The translations under genes were made by a program, and so were the position numbers. A stretch of 64,000 nt of DNA from assembly GCF_003591515.1 (NCBI RefSeq), contig NZ_QZCG01000004.1:62001-126000 (forward strand), read 5' to 3'. This stretch comes from Paracoccus onubensis (GTDB lineage: Bacteria; Pseudomonadota; Alphaproteobacteria; Rhodobacterales; Rhodobacteraceae). The notes beneath the pieces are model-generated. The model made no database searches. It was not told the DNA's origin and saw nothing but the letters and a program-made list of their open reading frames with translations. Positions 1 through 9,672 of this stretch are shown one piece after another; the stretch's first letter is position 1, and every line of letters begins with the position of its first letter.

Positions 1-85
1 GGATGTCTGGGGCGTAGATGGCGAACAGCGCATTCACGTGGCGACCGGTATGCAGACCCTTATCAGCGTAAAGGGTGATGCCTGA
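1..85 (+). CDS. 3' end of an unidentified protein (partial)
   Basis: An open frame enters from the left edge and ends at a TGA at 83-85. It gives a 27-residue C-terminus (DVWGVDGEQRIHVATG..., ending SVKGDA). It lies 108 bp upstream of the TonB receptor start on the same strand. The fragment is too short to assign to a family. It could belong to a regulator or transport partner of the receptor, but nothing visible shows this. Confidence 0.5.
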   Translation, partial: DVWGVDGEQRIHVATGMQTLISVKGDA

Positions 86-193
86 AAAACCACAGCAAAG
101 CTCACCCCATCAGATTCCTTATTAAAATACTTGGAATTGTCGGCACAGCTAGATAATGCACAGCCAGAATCAATAAAAACAAAGGTGCTGGCA

Positions 194-2245
194 ATGAACT
201 TGTGTCATCTCGCTCCGTTAACCGGGGTTTCGGTAATCGCGCTTTCGACATCGCTTCTTGCGCAGGAAGCACAGATCTCCCAGAATCCGGGGATTACGGT
301 ACTTGCGCCGATCACGTTGGTTACAGAGGGACAGGAATCCGTCGAGGCAACCGGTGGCGTGATCGTCAGCCGCGAAGACCTTGAAGCGCTGAAACCCTCG
401 GATATCTCGGATGTTTTCGCACGGGATTCCGCTGTCAGCGTCTCGGCGGGGACTGGTCCGGCCAAGCGCGTGCATGTGTTCGGGATCGAACAATCCAATC
501 TTGCCGTGACGGTCGATGGCGTACCGCAATTCGGCGATAACTGGCATCATGCCGGATCGAATGTGATCGACCCGGCCTTTCTGAAGCGCGTCGATGTCGA
601 TGCGGGTGCCGCACCTGCGGATGCGGGCTTTGGCGCCGGTGCCGGGGCGGTACGTTACGAAACCCTCGGCGCACGCGATTTGCTGACCGACGGGCGCAGC
701 CAGGGCGGGCGGGCCGGATTGTCCTATGGCTCAAACGGGCGCGGACTGTCGGCCAGCCTTGCGGGTTACGGCGTTTATGACGGCTTTGACTGGTTCGCCA
801 TGCTGCACAGCGCGCAGGGCGACAATTATGAAAACGGTGATGGCGATGAAATCGCGGGTTCCGAAACGGGCGTCACCGGCGCGTTGGTCAAACTTGGCTA
901 TGAGTTCGAAGGTCATCGCGTCGAAATGTCTTATGAACATGCCGTCGATGACGGAGACCGCCCCGCCAAGATGAATTTCGACCTGCCACGCGAGGAGGGC
1001 GCGGTTTACCCGCTGAAGGTCACCCGCGACTCGCTGAGCCTGCGTTATACCGAGACGGCGCCCACAGCCAGTTGGGATCCCGAAGCTCTGATCTATCTGA
1101 ATCGCAACGAATATGACCGACCGGACTATATCGAGGGCGGAACGAATGGCGATATGAACATGCAGGCCGAAGGGTTCGGCGGTGTGTTCAAGAACCGCTT
1201 TCAGCTTGGTCAGGGCACGATCACCGCGGGCGTCGATTTCTCATATGCCGATTATACAATCGACAATTACGAAAGCGGTCCCATCATCGGTAGGGATGGA
1301 TTACCGACGGGCGAGGAATATGTGCGCATCCACAATCTGGAAACCGCACAGATCGGCACATTCGTTCAGGGCCGGTTCGAGTTTTCCAACGGCATCGATC
1401 TGTCCACGGGCCTGCGTCTGGATCATCACCGCTTCACCGATTGGAACGGCGAGCGTTTCAGCGATTCAGGGGCCAGCGTGAACGGCACATTGTCCTATGA
1501 ATTCGCCCCCGGTTACGAGATTTTCGCCGGCGCATCCAGAACATGGCTTGGCTATGACATTGGTGAATACGGCTATCTTCATGCCCGTGGCAGCAATACG
1601 ATCACCGAACCCGACTTCGAGGCCGCAAGCTCGGAAAACTACAAGATCGGTTTCAACGCTTCGCAGGATAACTGGACCGGGAACATCACCTTCTTCGACA
1701 CAAGGCTGAAAAACCTGCCCAATGCGTATTATTCTGAGGAAACCGGTCTTAACAATCTCGATAACATCGAAGAGGAATACCGCAGCAAAGGGATCACCCT
1801 TCAGGGCAATTACAGCTGGGGTTCGGGCCGGGTCGGCGCGAGTATAACCGCAGCCAAACTGACCGCCGATGGCCAGAAAATCCTGCCCGAGGGCGGTGAT
1901 GTCGTCCCGATCGGCGAGGTCGCGTCGATTTATGTCGACCAGGAGTTCTCGCAATATAACCTGAAACTCGGCGGCAATATCGAACTGGCCAACAAGATGA
2001 GCGGCGATTATCTTACCGCAGCCGGTTTCGAAGAACCCGCAGGTTACGGCGTCGTCAATGCCTATGCGCAATGGCGTCCGCAACAATACGAGAATGTCGT
2101 GGTTCAGTTGAATGTCGATAACCTGTTCGACAAGACCTATTACGAACGCTCAAGCTATGTTGCGAATAGTGAACGTGGTGGTGGCATCCGGCCGATCTAT
2201 GCTCCGGGGCGCACCGTTTCGCTTGGGGTAACTGTGGACTTCTAA
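194..2245 (+). CDS. TonB-dependent outer-membrane receptor
   Basis: Outer-membrane beta-barrel receptor that imports a ligand, probably an iron or haem compound, using TonB energy. The ATG at 194 is preferred over an upstream TTG at 131: it follows AAGG and begins a clear signal peptide (MNLCHLAPLTG...LLAQEAQ). The plug domain follows (GGVIVSREDLEAL, then VHVFGIEQSNLAVTVDGVPQ), then a long barrel. The C-terminus carries the typical NVDNLFDKTYYER motif and ends in the aromatic residue of VSLGVTVDF, as needed for BAM insertion. About 683 residues is normal for haemoglobin/siderophore receptors. Ligand identity is inference. The next gene on the same strand encodes a secreted DsrE-like protein. 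Confidence 0.88.
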   Translation: MNLCHLAPLTGVSVIALSTSLLAQEAQISQNPGITVLAPITLVTEGQESVEATGGVIVSREDLEALKPSDISDVFARDSAVSVSAGTGPAKRVHVFGIEQSNLAVTVDGVPQFGDNWHHAGSNVIDPAFLKRVDVDAGAAPADAGFGAGAGAVRYETLGARDLLTDGRSQGGRAGLSYGSNGRGLSASLAGYGVYDGFDWFAMLHSAQGDNYENGDGDEIAGSETGVTGALVKLGYEFEGHRVEMSYEHAVDDGDRPAKMNFDLPREEGAVYPLKVTRDSLSLRYTETAPTASWDPEALIYLNRNEYDRPDYIEGGTNGDMNMQAEGFGGVFKNRFQLGQGTITAGVDFSYADYTIDNYESGPIIGRDGLPTGEEYVRIHNLETAQIGTFVQGRFEFSNGIDLSTGLRLDHHRFTDWNGERFSDSGASVNGTLSYEFAPGYEIFAGASRTWLGYDIGEYGYLHARGSNTITEPDFEAASSENYKIGFNASQDNWTGNITFFDTRLKNLPNAYYSEETGLNNLDNIEEEYRSKGITLQGNYSWGSGRVGASITAAKLTADGQKILPEGGDVVPIGEVASIYVDQEFSQYNLKLGGNIELANKMSGDYLTAAGFEEPAGYGVVNAYAQWRPQQYENVVVQLNVDNLFDKTYYERSSYVANSERGGGIRPIYAPGRTVSLGVTVDF

Positions 2246-2361
2246 GCCAAAAGGTTGAAGTAACGGAGGTGCGGGGCGCGCGCTTTGACAGCGATGCGCC
2301 CCGTTTCATATCCCGTCCCTGGCAATCACCGTCCAGGCAATAGATGGAGAAGAACGATATC

Positions 2362-2814
2362 ATGCGGATTCTGACGATCATCGCCGCAACGCTTGGCCTT
2401 TGGATCGCGGCCACTGGCGTCAGCCATGCCGAGGCAACCTATGCTCCGCAAAAGGTGGTCTACCATATCAATGGTACTGGCGGTGAAAACGGCGCGGGAT
2501 ACAAACCGGCGCTGAACAATATCAGCAATCACATCAGCGCGGTCGGCGCGGATAATCTGGATCTGCGCGTTGTCATGCATGGCGACGGGCTGGGGTTGCT
2601 GCAAGCCGCTATCGATGATCAGCAATTACAGGGCATTATCGCCGGATTGAAAAATGATGGCGTGCAGTTTCTGGTCTGCAAAAATACCCTGACCGGGCGC
2701 AATATCGACCCGGAAACCGATCTGTTCGACGTCTGGCCAGAGGATATCGTACCCTCGGGCGTGGCCGAGCTGGGCAAATTGCAGGCCGAGGGCTTCGCCT
2801 ATATCAAACCCTGA
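2362..2814 (+). CDS. Secreted DsrE-like family protein
   Basis: About 150 residues. The ATG at 2362 has GAGAAG upstream and opens a signal peptide (MRILTIIAATLGLWIAATGVSHA), so the product is probably periplasmic. The mature part resembles the DsrE/DsrF fold: VVYHINGTGG near the N-terminus, DLRVVMHGDGL, then VQFLVCKNTL with one cysteine in the position where sulfur-carrier members have theirs, and VPSGVAELGKLQAEGFAYIKP at the end. DsrE relatives bind or carry sulfur, but many secreted copies have no known function. It starts about 115 bp after the TonB receptor and may be co-transcribed with it. Confidence 0.72.
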   Translation: MRILTIIAATLGLWIAATGVSHAEATYAPQKVVYHINGTGGENGAGYKPALNNISNHISAVGADNLDLRVVMHGDGLGLLQAAIDDQQLQGIIAGLKNDGVQFLVCKNTLTGRNIDPETDLFDVWPEDIVPSGVAELGKLQAEGFAYIKP

Positions 2815-2832
2815 TCCGATATCAGCCGGGCC

Positions 2833-2861
2833 TTGCGGCGGCCTGTGCGAGTCTCTATATT
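2833..2861 (+). promoter_or_regulatory. Sigma-70-type promoter of ssrA
   Basis: TTGCGG at 2833-2838 and TATATT at 2856-2861 are separated by exactly 17 bp. Transcription would start near 2868, about 80 nt before the CCA end of the tmRNA acceptor piece. Confidence 0.6.
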
Positions 2862-2867
2862 CATCCT

Positions 2868-3185
2868 GTTCGGTTTCGGCCGGGCTATGGACATAAACGC
2901 GCTCGTAATAAGCGGATCGGACCCGGGGGCGGTACCCGGCGGCTCCACCATATAACCCTTCATTGGGGGCATTTGGGGCCGAAACAGGATCGACGAACGT
3001 CTAAAGGGGTTTGCTTTGTCCCGGTGAGCGACCACCGTTATCGGTGCATAATGTACAGTTGCCAATGACAACCGTGCTCCGGTGGCCGTTGCTGCGTAAG
3101 CAGTAACCAAACCGAAACCTTAAGCCCTGACGCCTAGCAGCTTCAGGCGGGGCCCGCAGGAGCCTGGCAACAGAATCCTGCACCT
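2868..3185 (+). ncRNA. ssrA: Transfer-messenger RNA, circularly permuted two-piece form
   Basis: Rescues stalled ribosomes and tags the nascent peptide. The acceptor piece comes first: a T-arm (CGGG/CCCG around GGCGGTA) and the 3' end GGCTCCACCA at 2941-2950. A short spacer follows, and the coding piece starts GGGGCCGAAACAGGATCGAC at 2975. GGGGCC can pair with GGCTCC to rebuild the acceptor stem, which proves the permuted order. The tag frame is at 3061-3099 and encodes ANDNRAPVAVAA before TAA, a typical proteolysis tag ending in AA. The 5' end is set from the promoter. The 3' end is approximate, after the CAGG...CCTG hairpin ending at 3180; I saw no intrinsic terminator, so processing is likely. 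Confidence 0.93.
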
Positions 3186-3265
3186 TCCCCCCTCCATTTT
3201 CCCGACCGCCTGAGAGAGTTGGCTTTATGGGCTATCGCGATGACGGATAGTATCCGGGCTTAAGC

Positions 3266-3964
3266 TTAAGCACCGGCGGATTTCGAGTTGCGATAGCGTT
3301 CCAGGCTGTCGCGAAGATGATCGCGCATCGCATTGCGCGCCGCCTCGGCATTGCCACATTCGATTGCCGCGATCAGCGCCAGATGCTCTGCCTGCCATTT
3401 CCTGCGCATTGCATCACCATCTCCGGCATGAATACGCAGGCGTGGAATGATCTGCGGGCCCAGAAACTCAAGGAATTTTTCGAAATAGGGGTTGTTGGAT
3501 GCACGCGCGATCATCTTGTGGAAGTTGAAATCAAGTTGCCCGCTATTCGTCCCGTCCGAGCTTTCGAGTGCTTCTATCCTGTTATGCGCAATGCGGATGT
3601 CTTCCAGTTGCTTTTCCGTGCGGCGGGTCGCCGCCATGGCGGCGGCTTCCAGTTCGACACTCAGCCGCAATTCAAGGATATGAACGATTTCCTTTACTGC
3701 GGCATCAGGCAGCATCGAGATCGCGAATGGTCGAAGCGTAAGGGTTTCATTGACAAACACGCCAATTCCCTGACGGGGCAACAGCAGCCCATCCGCCCGC
3801 AAGGATGCCACCGCCTCGCGCACAACCGTGCGGCTGACGCCATATTCGGCACAAAGTTCACCTTCCGTGGGAATCCTGTCGCCAGGCTTATAGGTCCCGT
3901 CCTCGATCTTCTGGCGCAGTTCATTCTTGAGCTGCGACGAAAGACTTTCACGTTTACCCAGCAT
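3266..3964 (-). CDS. GntR-family (FadR/FCD) transcriptional regulator
   Basis: Metabolite-responsive DNA-binding regulator of about 232 residues. The N-terminal winged helix is clear: LKNELRQKIEDGTYKPGDRIPTEGELCAEYGVSRTVVREA. The C-terminal helical FCD ligand domain shows the expected metal/ligand histidine in FNFHKMIARASNNPYF. The start at 3964 is chosen because GAAAGGGG lies 6 nt upstream; a longer frame to 4036 would overlap the upstream aminotransferase. It lies 17 bp after the aminotransferase stop, so the two are probably one transcript. The divergent kdgD gene suggests it controls sugar-acid catabolism, but this is inference. Confidence 0.88.
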   Translation of the reverse strand: MLGKRESLSSQLKNELRQKIEDGTYKPGDRIPTEGELCAEYGVSRTVVREAVASLRADGLLLPRQGIGVFVNETLTLRPFAISMLPDAAVKEIVHILELRLSVELEAAAMAATRRTEKQLEDIRIAHNRIEALESSDGTNSGQLDFNFHKMIARASNNPYFEKFLEFLGPQIIPRLRIHAGDGDAMRRKWQAEHLALIAAIECGNAEAARNAMRDHLRDSLERYRNSKSAGA

Positions 3965-3981
3965 TCGGCACCCCTTTCCGA

Positions 3982-5199
3982 TTAACCTGCCCCAACAGCG
4001 AACAGATCCTGCACCGCGCGGCCAAGCCGGTCGCATGCTGTCTCCAGGGCCTTGCGCGAGGTGGCGAAAGACATCCTGAAATAAGGAGACATGCCAAAAG
4101 CAGCCCCCGGCACGACCGCGATCCGGGCGGTATTCAGCAAGAAACGGGCAACATCGGAATCATTCTCAAGGACATTGCCATCCGGCGCGATACGTCCGAT
4201 CAGGGCGCTGCAATCGACATAGGCATAGAAGGCGCCATCCGGACGTGGCGCCCGCAATTGCGGGATTGCTTCCAAAGCCGTAAAAACGATCTCTCGACGC
4301 GCGGCATATTCCGCCCGGGCCTCGTCCAGAAAATCCTGCGGGCCGGACAAAGCCTCGATCGCCGCCGCCTGCGACACCGAACTGGGATTCGATGTCGATT
4401 GCGACTGAATCTTTCCCATGACCTTGATCAGCGGTGCCGGACCGGCCGCATAGCCCAGCCTCCAGCCGGTCATCGCATAGGCCTTGGAGACGCCATTGAC
4501 GATGAGCACCCGGTCTTTCAGGCCGGGATTGGCGGCCAGGAAGGAAAGAGGAGAGGCATCGCCGTACTGGATCTGATCATAGATTTCATCGGCCAGAACC
4601 ATCACGTTCTCATGTCGCTTGACCACATCGCCCAGCGCGATCAACTCTTCCTTGCTGTAGGTTGCGCCCGTGGGATTCGAGGGCGAATTCAGAAACAGCC
4701 AGCGGGTTCTGGGCGTAATCGCCGCTTCAAGCGCCGAAGCCGTCAGCTTGAAATTCATGTCGTAGGGACATTCGACGACTTTGGGCGTACTACCCACCAG
4801 CAGCACCATATCAGTATAGGACACCCAGTAAGGAGCAGGAATGATTACCTCGTCCCCTGGCTCCAAAGTCGCCATCAGGGCATTGAAGATGATCTGTTTC
4901 GCGCCATTGCCAGCGGTGATTTCGTTATTGGCGAAGTCCAGCCGCTGATCCCGCCGGAACGCGTCCGCAATCGCCTGCTTGAGTTCTGGGGTCCCGTCGG
5001 GCGCCGTGTAATGCGTTTGCCCTGCCTTCATGGCTTCGGTAGCGGCCTGAATGATGTTCATCGGCGTATCGAAATCGGGCTCACCGACGCTCAGGTCGAT
5101 CACGTCGATACCCTGCCGGGTCAGTTCTTTCGCCTGTATCGACACCGAGATGGCAGGCGATGGCTTGATAAGCTGCGCGCGCCTCGATTCATAATTCAT
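3982..5199 (-). CDS. PLP-dependent class I aminotransferase (aspartate aminotransferase-like)
   Basis: Cytoplasmic transaminase of 405 residues, fold type I. PLP lysine is K239 in VNGVSKAYAMTGWRLGY. Other family marks are GEPDFDTP near residue 40, NSPSNPTGA at 171-179 and ADEIYDQI. The start at 5199 has AGAAAGG upstream; the in-frame extension to 5325 has no family similarity. It precedes a GntR regulator and diverges from kdgD, so it may be a paralogue recruited to a sugar-acid or amino-acid catabolic unit and not the main housekeeping AspC. The substrate cannot be decided from sequence. Confidence 0.88.
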   Translation of the reverse strand: MNYESRRAQLIKPSPAISVSIQAKELTRQGIDVIDLSVGEPDFDTPMNIIQAATEAMKAGQTHYTAPDGTPELKQAIADAFRRDQRLDFANNEITAGNGAKQIIFNALMATLEPGDEVIIPAPYWVSYTDMVLLVGSTPKVVECPYDMNFKLTASALEAAITPRTRWLFLNSPSNPTGATYSKEELIALGDVVKRHENVMVLADEIYDQIQYGDASPLSFLAANPGLKDRVLIVNGVSKAYAMTGWRLGYAAGPAPLIKVMGKIQSQSTSNPSSVSQAAAIEALSGPQDFLDEARAEYAARREIVFTALEAIPQLRAPRPDGAFYAYVDCSALIGRIAPDGNVLENDSDVARFLLNTARIAVVPGAAFGMSPYFRMSFATSRKALETACDRLGRAVQDLFAVGAG

Positions 5200-5344
5200 G
5201 TCTGCGGCCTTTCTGAAAACATGCAAGCCCGCCGTCACGAGCCGTCTGGATGGTCGGCCTTTGCTTGCGTGGCCAAAGAAATGCGGCGGACCCTTTCGGT
5301 GGGAGATTTGTGAAGCCCAACACAAAAACAGACATCATACAACT

Positions 5345-5373
5345 GTTGACTTCCATCGAACGCAATAGTCTAT
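5345..5373 (+). promoter_or_regulatory. Possible kdgD promoter
   Basis: TTGACT at 5345-5350 is followed after 17 bp by TCTATC at 5368-5373, a weak -10. It lies in the divergent region between the aminotransferase and kdgD, 40 bp before the kdgD start. Confidence 0.35.
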
Positions 5374-5400
5374 CTGTCCAACGAGATTTTCCGCCTGTAA

Positions 5401-6321
<921 letters not shown>

Positions 6322-6327
6322 TGCTGC

Positions 6328-6356
6328 CCTCCCCCATGGCTGAAGCGAGGGGGAGG
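6328..6356. other. Hairpin between convergent kdgD and amidase genes
   Basis: CCTCCCCC (6328-6335) and GGGGGAGG (6349-6356) form an 8-bp GC stem 7 bp after the kdgD stop. There is no U-run on either strand, so it may block exonucleases or be a weak terminator. Confidence 0.45.
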
Positions 6357-6449
6357 CCGTCACAAATGCAAAGCTCACGGTCAGGTTTCCTGTCGCTCAT
6401 GATTCATGGCGGCAGCCTTATCTGCACCCCCCGGTGCGTTCACGACCGA

Positions 6450-7712
6450 TCAGGCTTGCAGCCGCTCTGCAGCGGCCAGAATCGCCGCATCAGCACCCTT
6501 GCGACCGATCAGCATGGTCATTGACCAGCGCGGGTCGATCCCGGGTGTCGGCATCGCCAGCGCACAGCCATCGGCCAGATTGACCAGCGACGTATTGCGC
6601 AGCATCGCGGCATTCAGACGGTCGAAATCGGCCTCGGTTTCGGCAATGGTCGGAGGCATCTGCATCAATGTCGGGGCCAGCGCGGCATCGAAGCCGGTCA
6701 TGATCCGATCGAACCCGGCAACGATTTCGGCGCGGGCAGCATAGGCATCCTGAATCTGCGCGGGTGACAAGGTCTCGGCAAATCGGATCCGGGCCAGCAC
6801 ACGCGGGTCGCCCACCATTTCCAGCCGCGCCAGATCCTGCGCATAAATCCGATATGCCTCGACCGCGACGATGATCTTGTTCAGCCCGACACCCTGCCCG
6901 ATCGCGGTCATGTCCACCGGTTCAAGCACATGCCCCGCCGCGCGCAATCTGGCCTGTTCGGCATCAAACAGTCCCGCGACCACGGGAGAAAGGCCATCGG
7001 TAAAGGCACCGTGCGGCACCGCCAGGGTCAGATGCTCGGGCATCTGTGCAGTCAGCGGTTCTTCGGCCATGACCCTCAGCATCGCCTGCAGCAGCGGCAA
7101 ATCGCGCGCCATAGGGCCGGGCGTGTCATAGCTTGGCGCAAGCGGATGAACCCCGGAATCATCGACAAGCCCCTGGCTGGGCTTCATTCCCCAGATCCCA
7201 TTCGCAGCCGCCGGAATGCGCAGGGAGCCACCGGTATCGGTGCCAATGGCCGCGTCGGTCAGCCCCAAGGCCACCCCCACCGCACCGCCGGAGGATGAGC
7301 CACCGGGGATCACCCCTTCTACCAATGCACTGGAGGGGGTGCCGTGATGGGGGTTCAGGCCAACGCCGGAATAAGCGAATTCGGACATGGAGGTCCGCCC
7401 GAACATCAATGCCCCCGCTTGCCGCAACCGCTGGACAGACAGGGAATCGGTTACCGCGGCATCACGATCCGCCAATAATCGCGAACCTGCGCCCGTCACC
7501 TGCCCCGCCTCATCGAACAGATCCTTGACCGAGACAAGCGTCCCGAAAAGTGGCATATTCTCACCTTTCGCGTGACGCGCAGCCAATATTTCAAGCTCGG
7601 CGCGGATGCGATCAGGCGAAAATTCGGTGAAAATCGCGCGGCGAATATGGTCGGGCAATCCTTCTACCCGGGCAATCGCAGCTTCGGCTTTCTGGCGCAG
7701 CATGTCGGTCAT
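6450..7712 (-). CDS. Amidase (amidase-signature family)
   Basis: Hydrolyses an amide bond with the Ser-cisSer-Lys triad. K63 lies in VSVKDLF, the cis-serine in GGSSSGG (137-143), and the nucleophile is S163 in GTDTGGSLR. At 420 residues it is on the short side for the family. Its ATG overlaps the stop of the DUF2848 gene by 4 bp (ATGA), so it is the last gene of the TRAP-DUF1445-DUF2848 operon. Candidate substrates are amides or lactams brought in by the transporter. It is probably not GatA, because no gatB/gatC is near and the context is catabolic. Confidence 0.87.
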   Translation of the reverse strand: MTDMLRQKAEAAIARVEGLPDHIRRAIFTEFSPDRIRAELEILAARHAKGENMPLFGTLVSVKDLFDEAGQVTGAGSRLLADRDAAVTDSLSVQRLRQAGALMFGRTSMSEFAYSGVGLNPHHGTPSSALVEGVIPGGSSSGGAVGVALGLTDAAIGTDTGGSLRIPAAANGIWGMKPSQGLVDDSGVHPLAPSYDTPGPMARDLPLLQAMLRVMAEEPLTAQMPEHLTLAVPHGAFTDGLSPVVAGLFDAEQARLRAAGHVLEPVDMTAIGQGVGLNKIIVAVEAYRIYAQDLARLEMVGDPRVLARIRFAETLSPAQIQDAYAARAEIVAGFDRIMTGFDAALAPTLMQMPPTIAETEADFDRLNAAMLRNTSLVNLADGCALAMPTPGIDPRWSMTMLIGRKGADAAILAAAERLQA

Positions 7713-8377
7713 GCGACCTCCGGCAAGGCAGTCGTGACATATTCATGCGAAATCTGTCGCCCCGTCCCCGGATCGGTCATGGCCATGCGGAAACGCGCCG
7801 CCGGCCGGACTCCGCCCATCGCTCCAAAGGTGCCGCACATCATCGCAACCGCGCCCTCTCCGGCCAGCAGCGACAGCGAGGCACCTTCGATCAGGTCCGC
7901 CAGCGGCAGAATCGCCGCCAGCGTTCCCTGCTGATAAGGCAGCCAAGCGCCGTCTTCCTCGATCCAGCTTTCCAGCCGGATCTCCTCCAGCCGGTCGGAC
8001 AGGTCCTCCCATGCCCACAGCTCTGTCGCGCAGGGCTTGGCGCAGACCTGTTTGGACATGGCGACAGAGTGCGCCTCGAGCGCGCGGTCGGTATGATCCG
8101 AACCCAGCCCCAGCCAGCGCCGTTCACCATGTTGCACGATCAGCGGCTCAACCTCACCCGAGGATGCGTTGCCGACCACCTGAATCTCTGACGCGGTGGT
8201 CAACAGCGCAGCTGACACACGGTAAAAAAGTGGCGTCGCCGAGGGAGGGCTGACGCCGATCTCTGCCAGTTCCTCGATATGGTGCTGGATGGCGTCCCGG
8301 TCCCGGCCGGTCCAGCCGGCGATGACGAGATGGGACAGCTCCAGATCCAGCGGCGTGTCGCCAAGGGTGAAGCGCAT
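7709..8377 (-). CDS. DUF2848 family protein
   Basis: About 222 residues, soluble, no signal peptide. Recognisable stretches are ELSHLVIAGWTGRD near the N-terminus, VGNASSGEVEPLIV, LGSDHTDRALE and SKQVCAKPCATELW (two cysteines), and MCGTFGAMGGVRPAARF near the C-terminus. DUF2848 has no assigned reaction that I know of; it is often beside amidases and TRAP genes. The start at 8377 has AAAGGAG upstream. It starts 11 bp after the TRAP permease stop and overlaps the amidase, so translation is likely coupled. The GSDHTD motif could be catalytic or metal-binding, but this is only suggestive. Confidence 0.72.
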   Translation of the reverse strand: MRFTLGDTPLDLELSHLVIAGWTGRDRDAIQHHIEELAEIGVSPPSATPLFYRVSAALLTTASEIQVVGNASSGEVEPLIVQHGERRWLGLGSDHTDRALEAHSVAMSKQVCAKPCATELWAWEDLSDRLEEIRLESWIEEDGAWLPYQQGTLAAILPLADLIEGASLSLLAGEGAVAMMCGTFGAMGGVRPAARFRMAMTDPGTGRQISHEYVTTALPEVA

Positions 8378-8388
8378 GCGGTCTCCTT

Positions 8389-9672
8389 TCACAAGATCGA
8401 GGGCAGCCACAGCGCCAGCCCCGGGAAAGCGATCAGCGCGGCAAGCATCGCGCTCATCACCAATACATAGGGAATCGCCCCCATGATGACGTCGTTCAGC
8501 GACCCCGATTTGCGGGTGCTTTGGACGACGAACAGATTCAGCCCCACTGGCGGAGTGATAAGCGCCATCTCGATCAGTACAATCAACAACACGCCGAACC
8601 AGACCTTGTCATAGCCCAGCCCCGCCATGATCGGCACGACGATGGGAATGGTTGCGACCATCAGCGACAGGGTCTCGATGAAGAAGCCCAGCACCAGATA
8701 AAGCGCAACCACCAGCAGCAGCGTGCCGAATGGCGACAGGCCCGAGCCCTGGATCAATTGGCTCAGTTGACGGCCCAACCCCGCCGAAGTCATGGCGAAA
8801 TTCAGAAAATAAGCGCCGGCGATCACCAACATGATCATTGCCGAGATGCGGATGGTGCCGTGCAGCGCGTCGGATATCGCAGCCCGGCTTAACCCGTCTC
8901 CCATGAATACCGCGATCAGCGCCGCCATCACCACACCGATGGCCGCCGATTCGGTGGGCGTGGCCCAGCCGGCATAGATCGAGCCGATAACGACCAGGAA
9001 TAAAATGATGATCGGGATCAGCTGGGCGAGACTTTGCAACCGCTCACTCCAGCCGAAACTCCGCGAAGGACCGCCCAGATGCGGACGGGCAGCGCAAATC
9101 GCGGCGGTAGCGGCCATGAACGCCAAGGCCATCAGCAGCCCAGGAACAAGCCCGGCCGAAAACAGTTTCGGGATCGAGGTTTCGGTCAGGAAACCATAGA
9201 CGATCAGGTTGATCGAGGGCGGGATCAGAATCCCCAGCGTGCCGCCCGCCGCGATGGCGCCGGAAAACAGCCGCGGATCGTAATTCAGCCGCTCGGCCTG
9301 CGGCATGGCCACCGTTGCGACGGTCGCGGCAGTGGCAACCGACGAACCCGACGTGGCGGAAAACATCGTTGCCGTGGCGATATTGGCGTGCACCAGCCCG
9401 CCCGGCAGCCATGATAGCCATTTATCCAGCGCGGCATAGGTGCGCTCGGCCACGCCGCCGCGCACGAGGAGTTCGCCCAGCAGAACAAATAGCGGAATGG
9501 CGATCAGCGTCGAAGAAGCGGATGACGACCAGACCACCTGCCCCAGACCACGCAGCAGCGGGAAAGCGGAATAGAATTGCCCGACACCGATACCCAGAAG
9601 AAACAGTACGATACCGACCGGGATCGTCAGGGCCATCAGGCCCAGAAGGGAAAACGCGACGCTCCAGATCAT
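8389..9672 (-). CDS. TRAP transporter large permease (DctM family)
   Basis: Integral membrane subunit of 427 residues with about 11-12 hydrophobic helices, the Na+-coupled transport channel of a TRAP system. Family motifs include FVLLGELLVRGG, ATMFSATSGSSVATAATVA, GGTLGILIPPSINLIVYG and TPTESAAIG. The start at 9672 (MIWSVAFSLLG) is in the hydrophobic N-terminus and overlaps the small-permease stop (ATGA); a longer frame to 9888 has an unrelated N-terminus. Works with the small permease and binding protein encoded just upstream. Confidence 0.93.
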   Translation of the reverse strand: MIWSVAFSLLGLMALTIPVGIVLFLLGIGVGQFYSAFPLLRGLGQVVWSSSASSTLIAIPLFVLLGELLVRGGVAERTYAALDKWLSWLPGGLVHANIATATMFSATSGSSVATAATVATVAMPQAERLNYDPRLFSGAIAAGGTLGILIPPSINLIVYGFLTETSIPKLFSAGLVPGLLMALAFMAATAAICAARPHLGGPSRSFGWSERLQSLAQLIPIIILFLVVIGSIYAGWATPTESAAIGVVMAALIAVFMGDGLSRAAISDALHGTIRISAMIMLVIAGAYFLNFAMTSAGLGRQLSQLIQGSGLSPFGTLLLVVALYLVLGFFIETLSLMVATIPIVVPIMAGLGYDKVWFGVLLIVLIEMALITPPVGLNLFVVQSTRKSGSLNDVIMGAIPYVLVMSAMLAALIAFPGLALWLPSIL

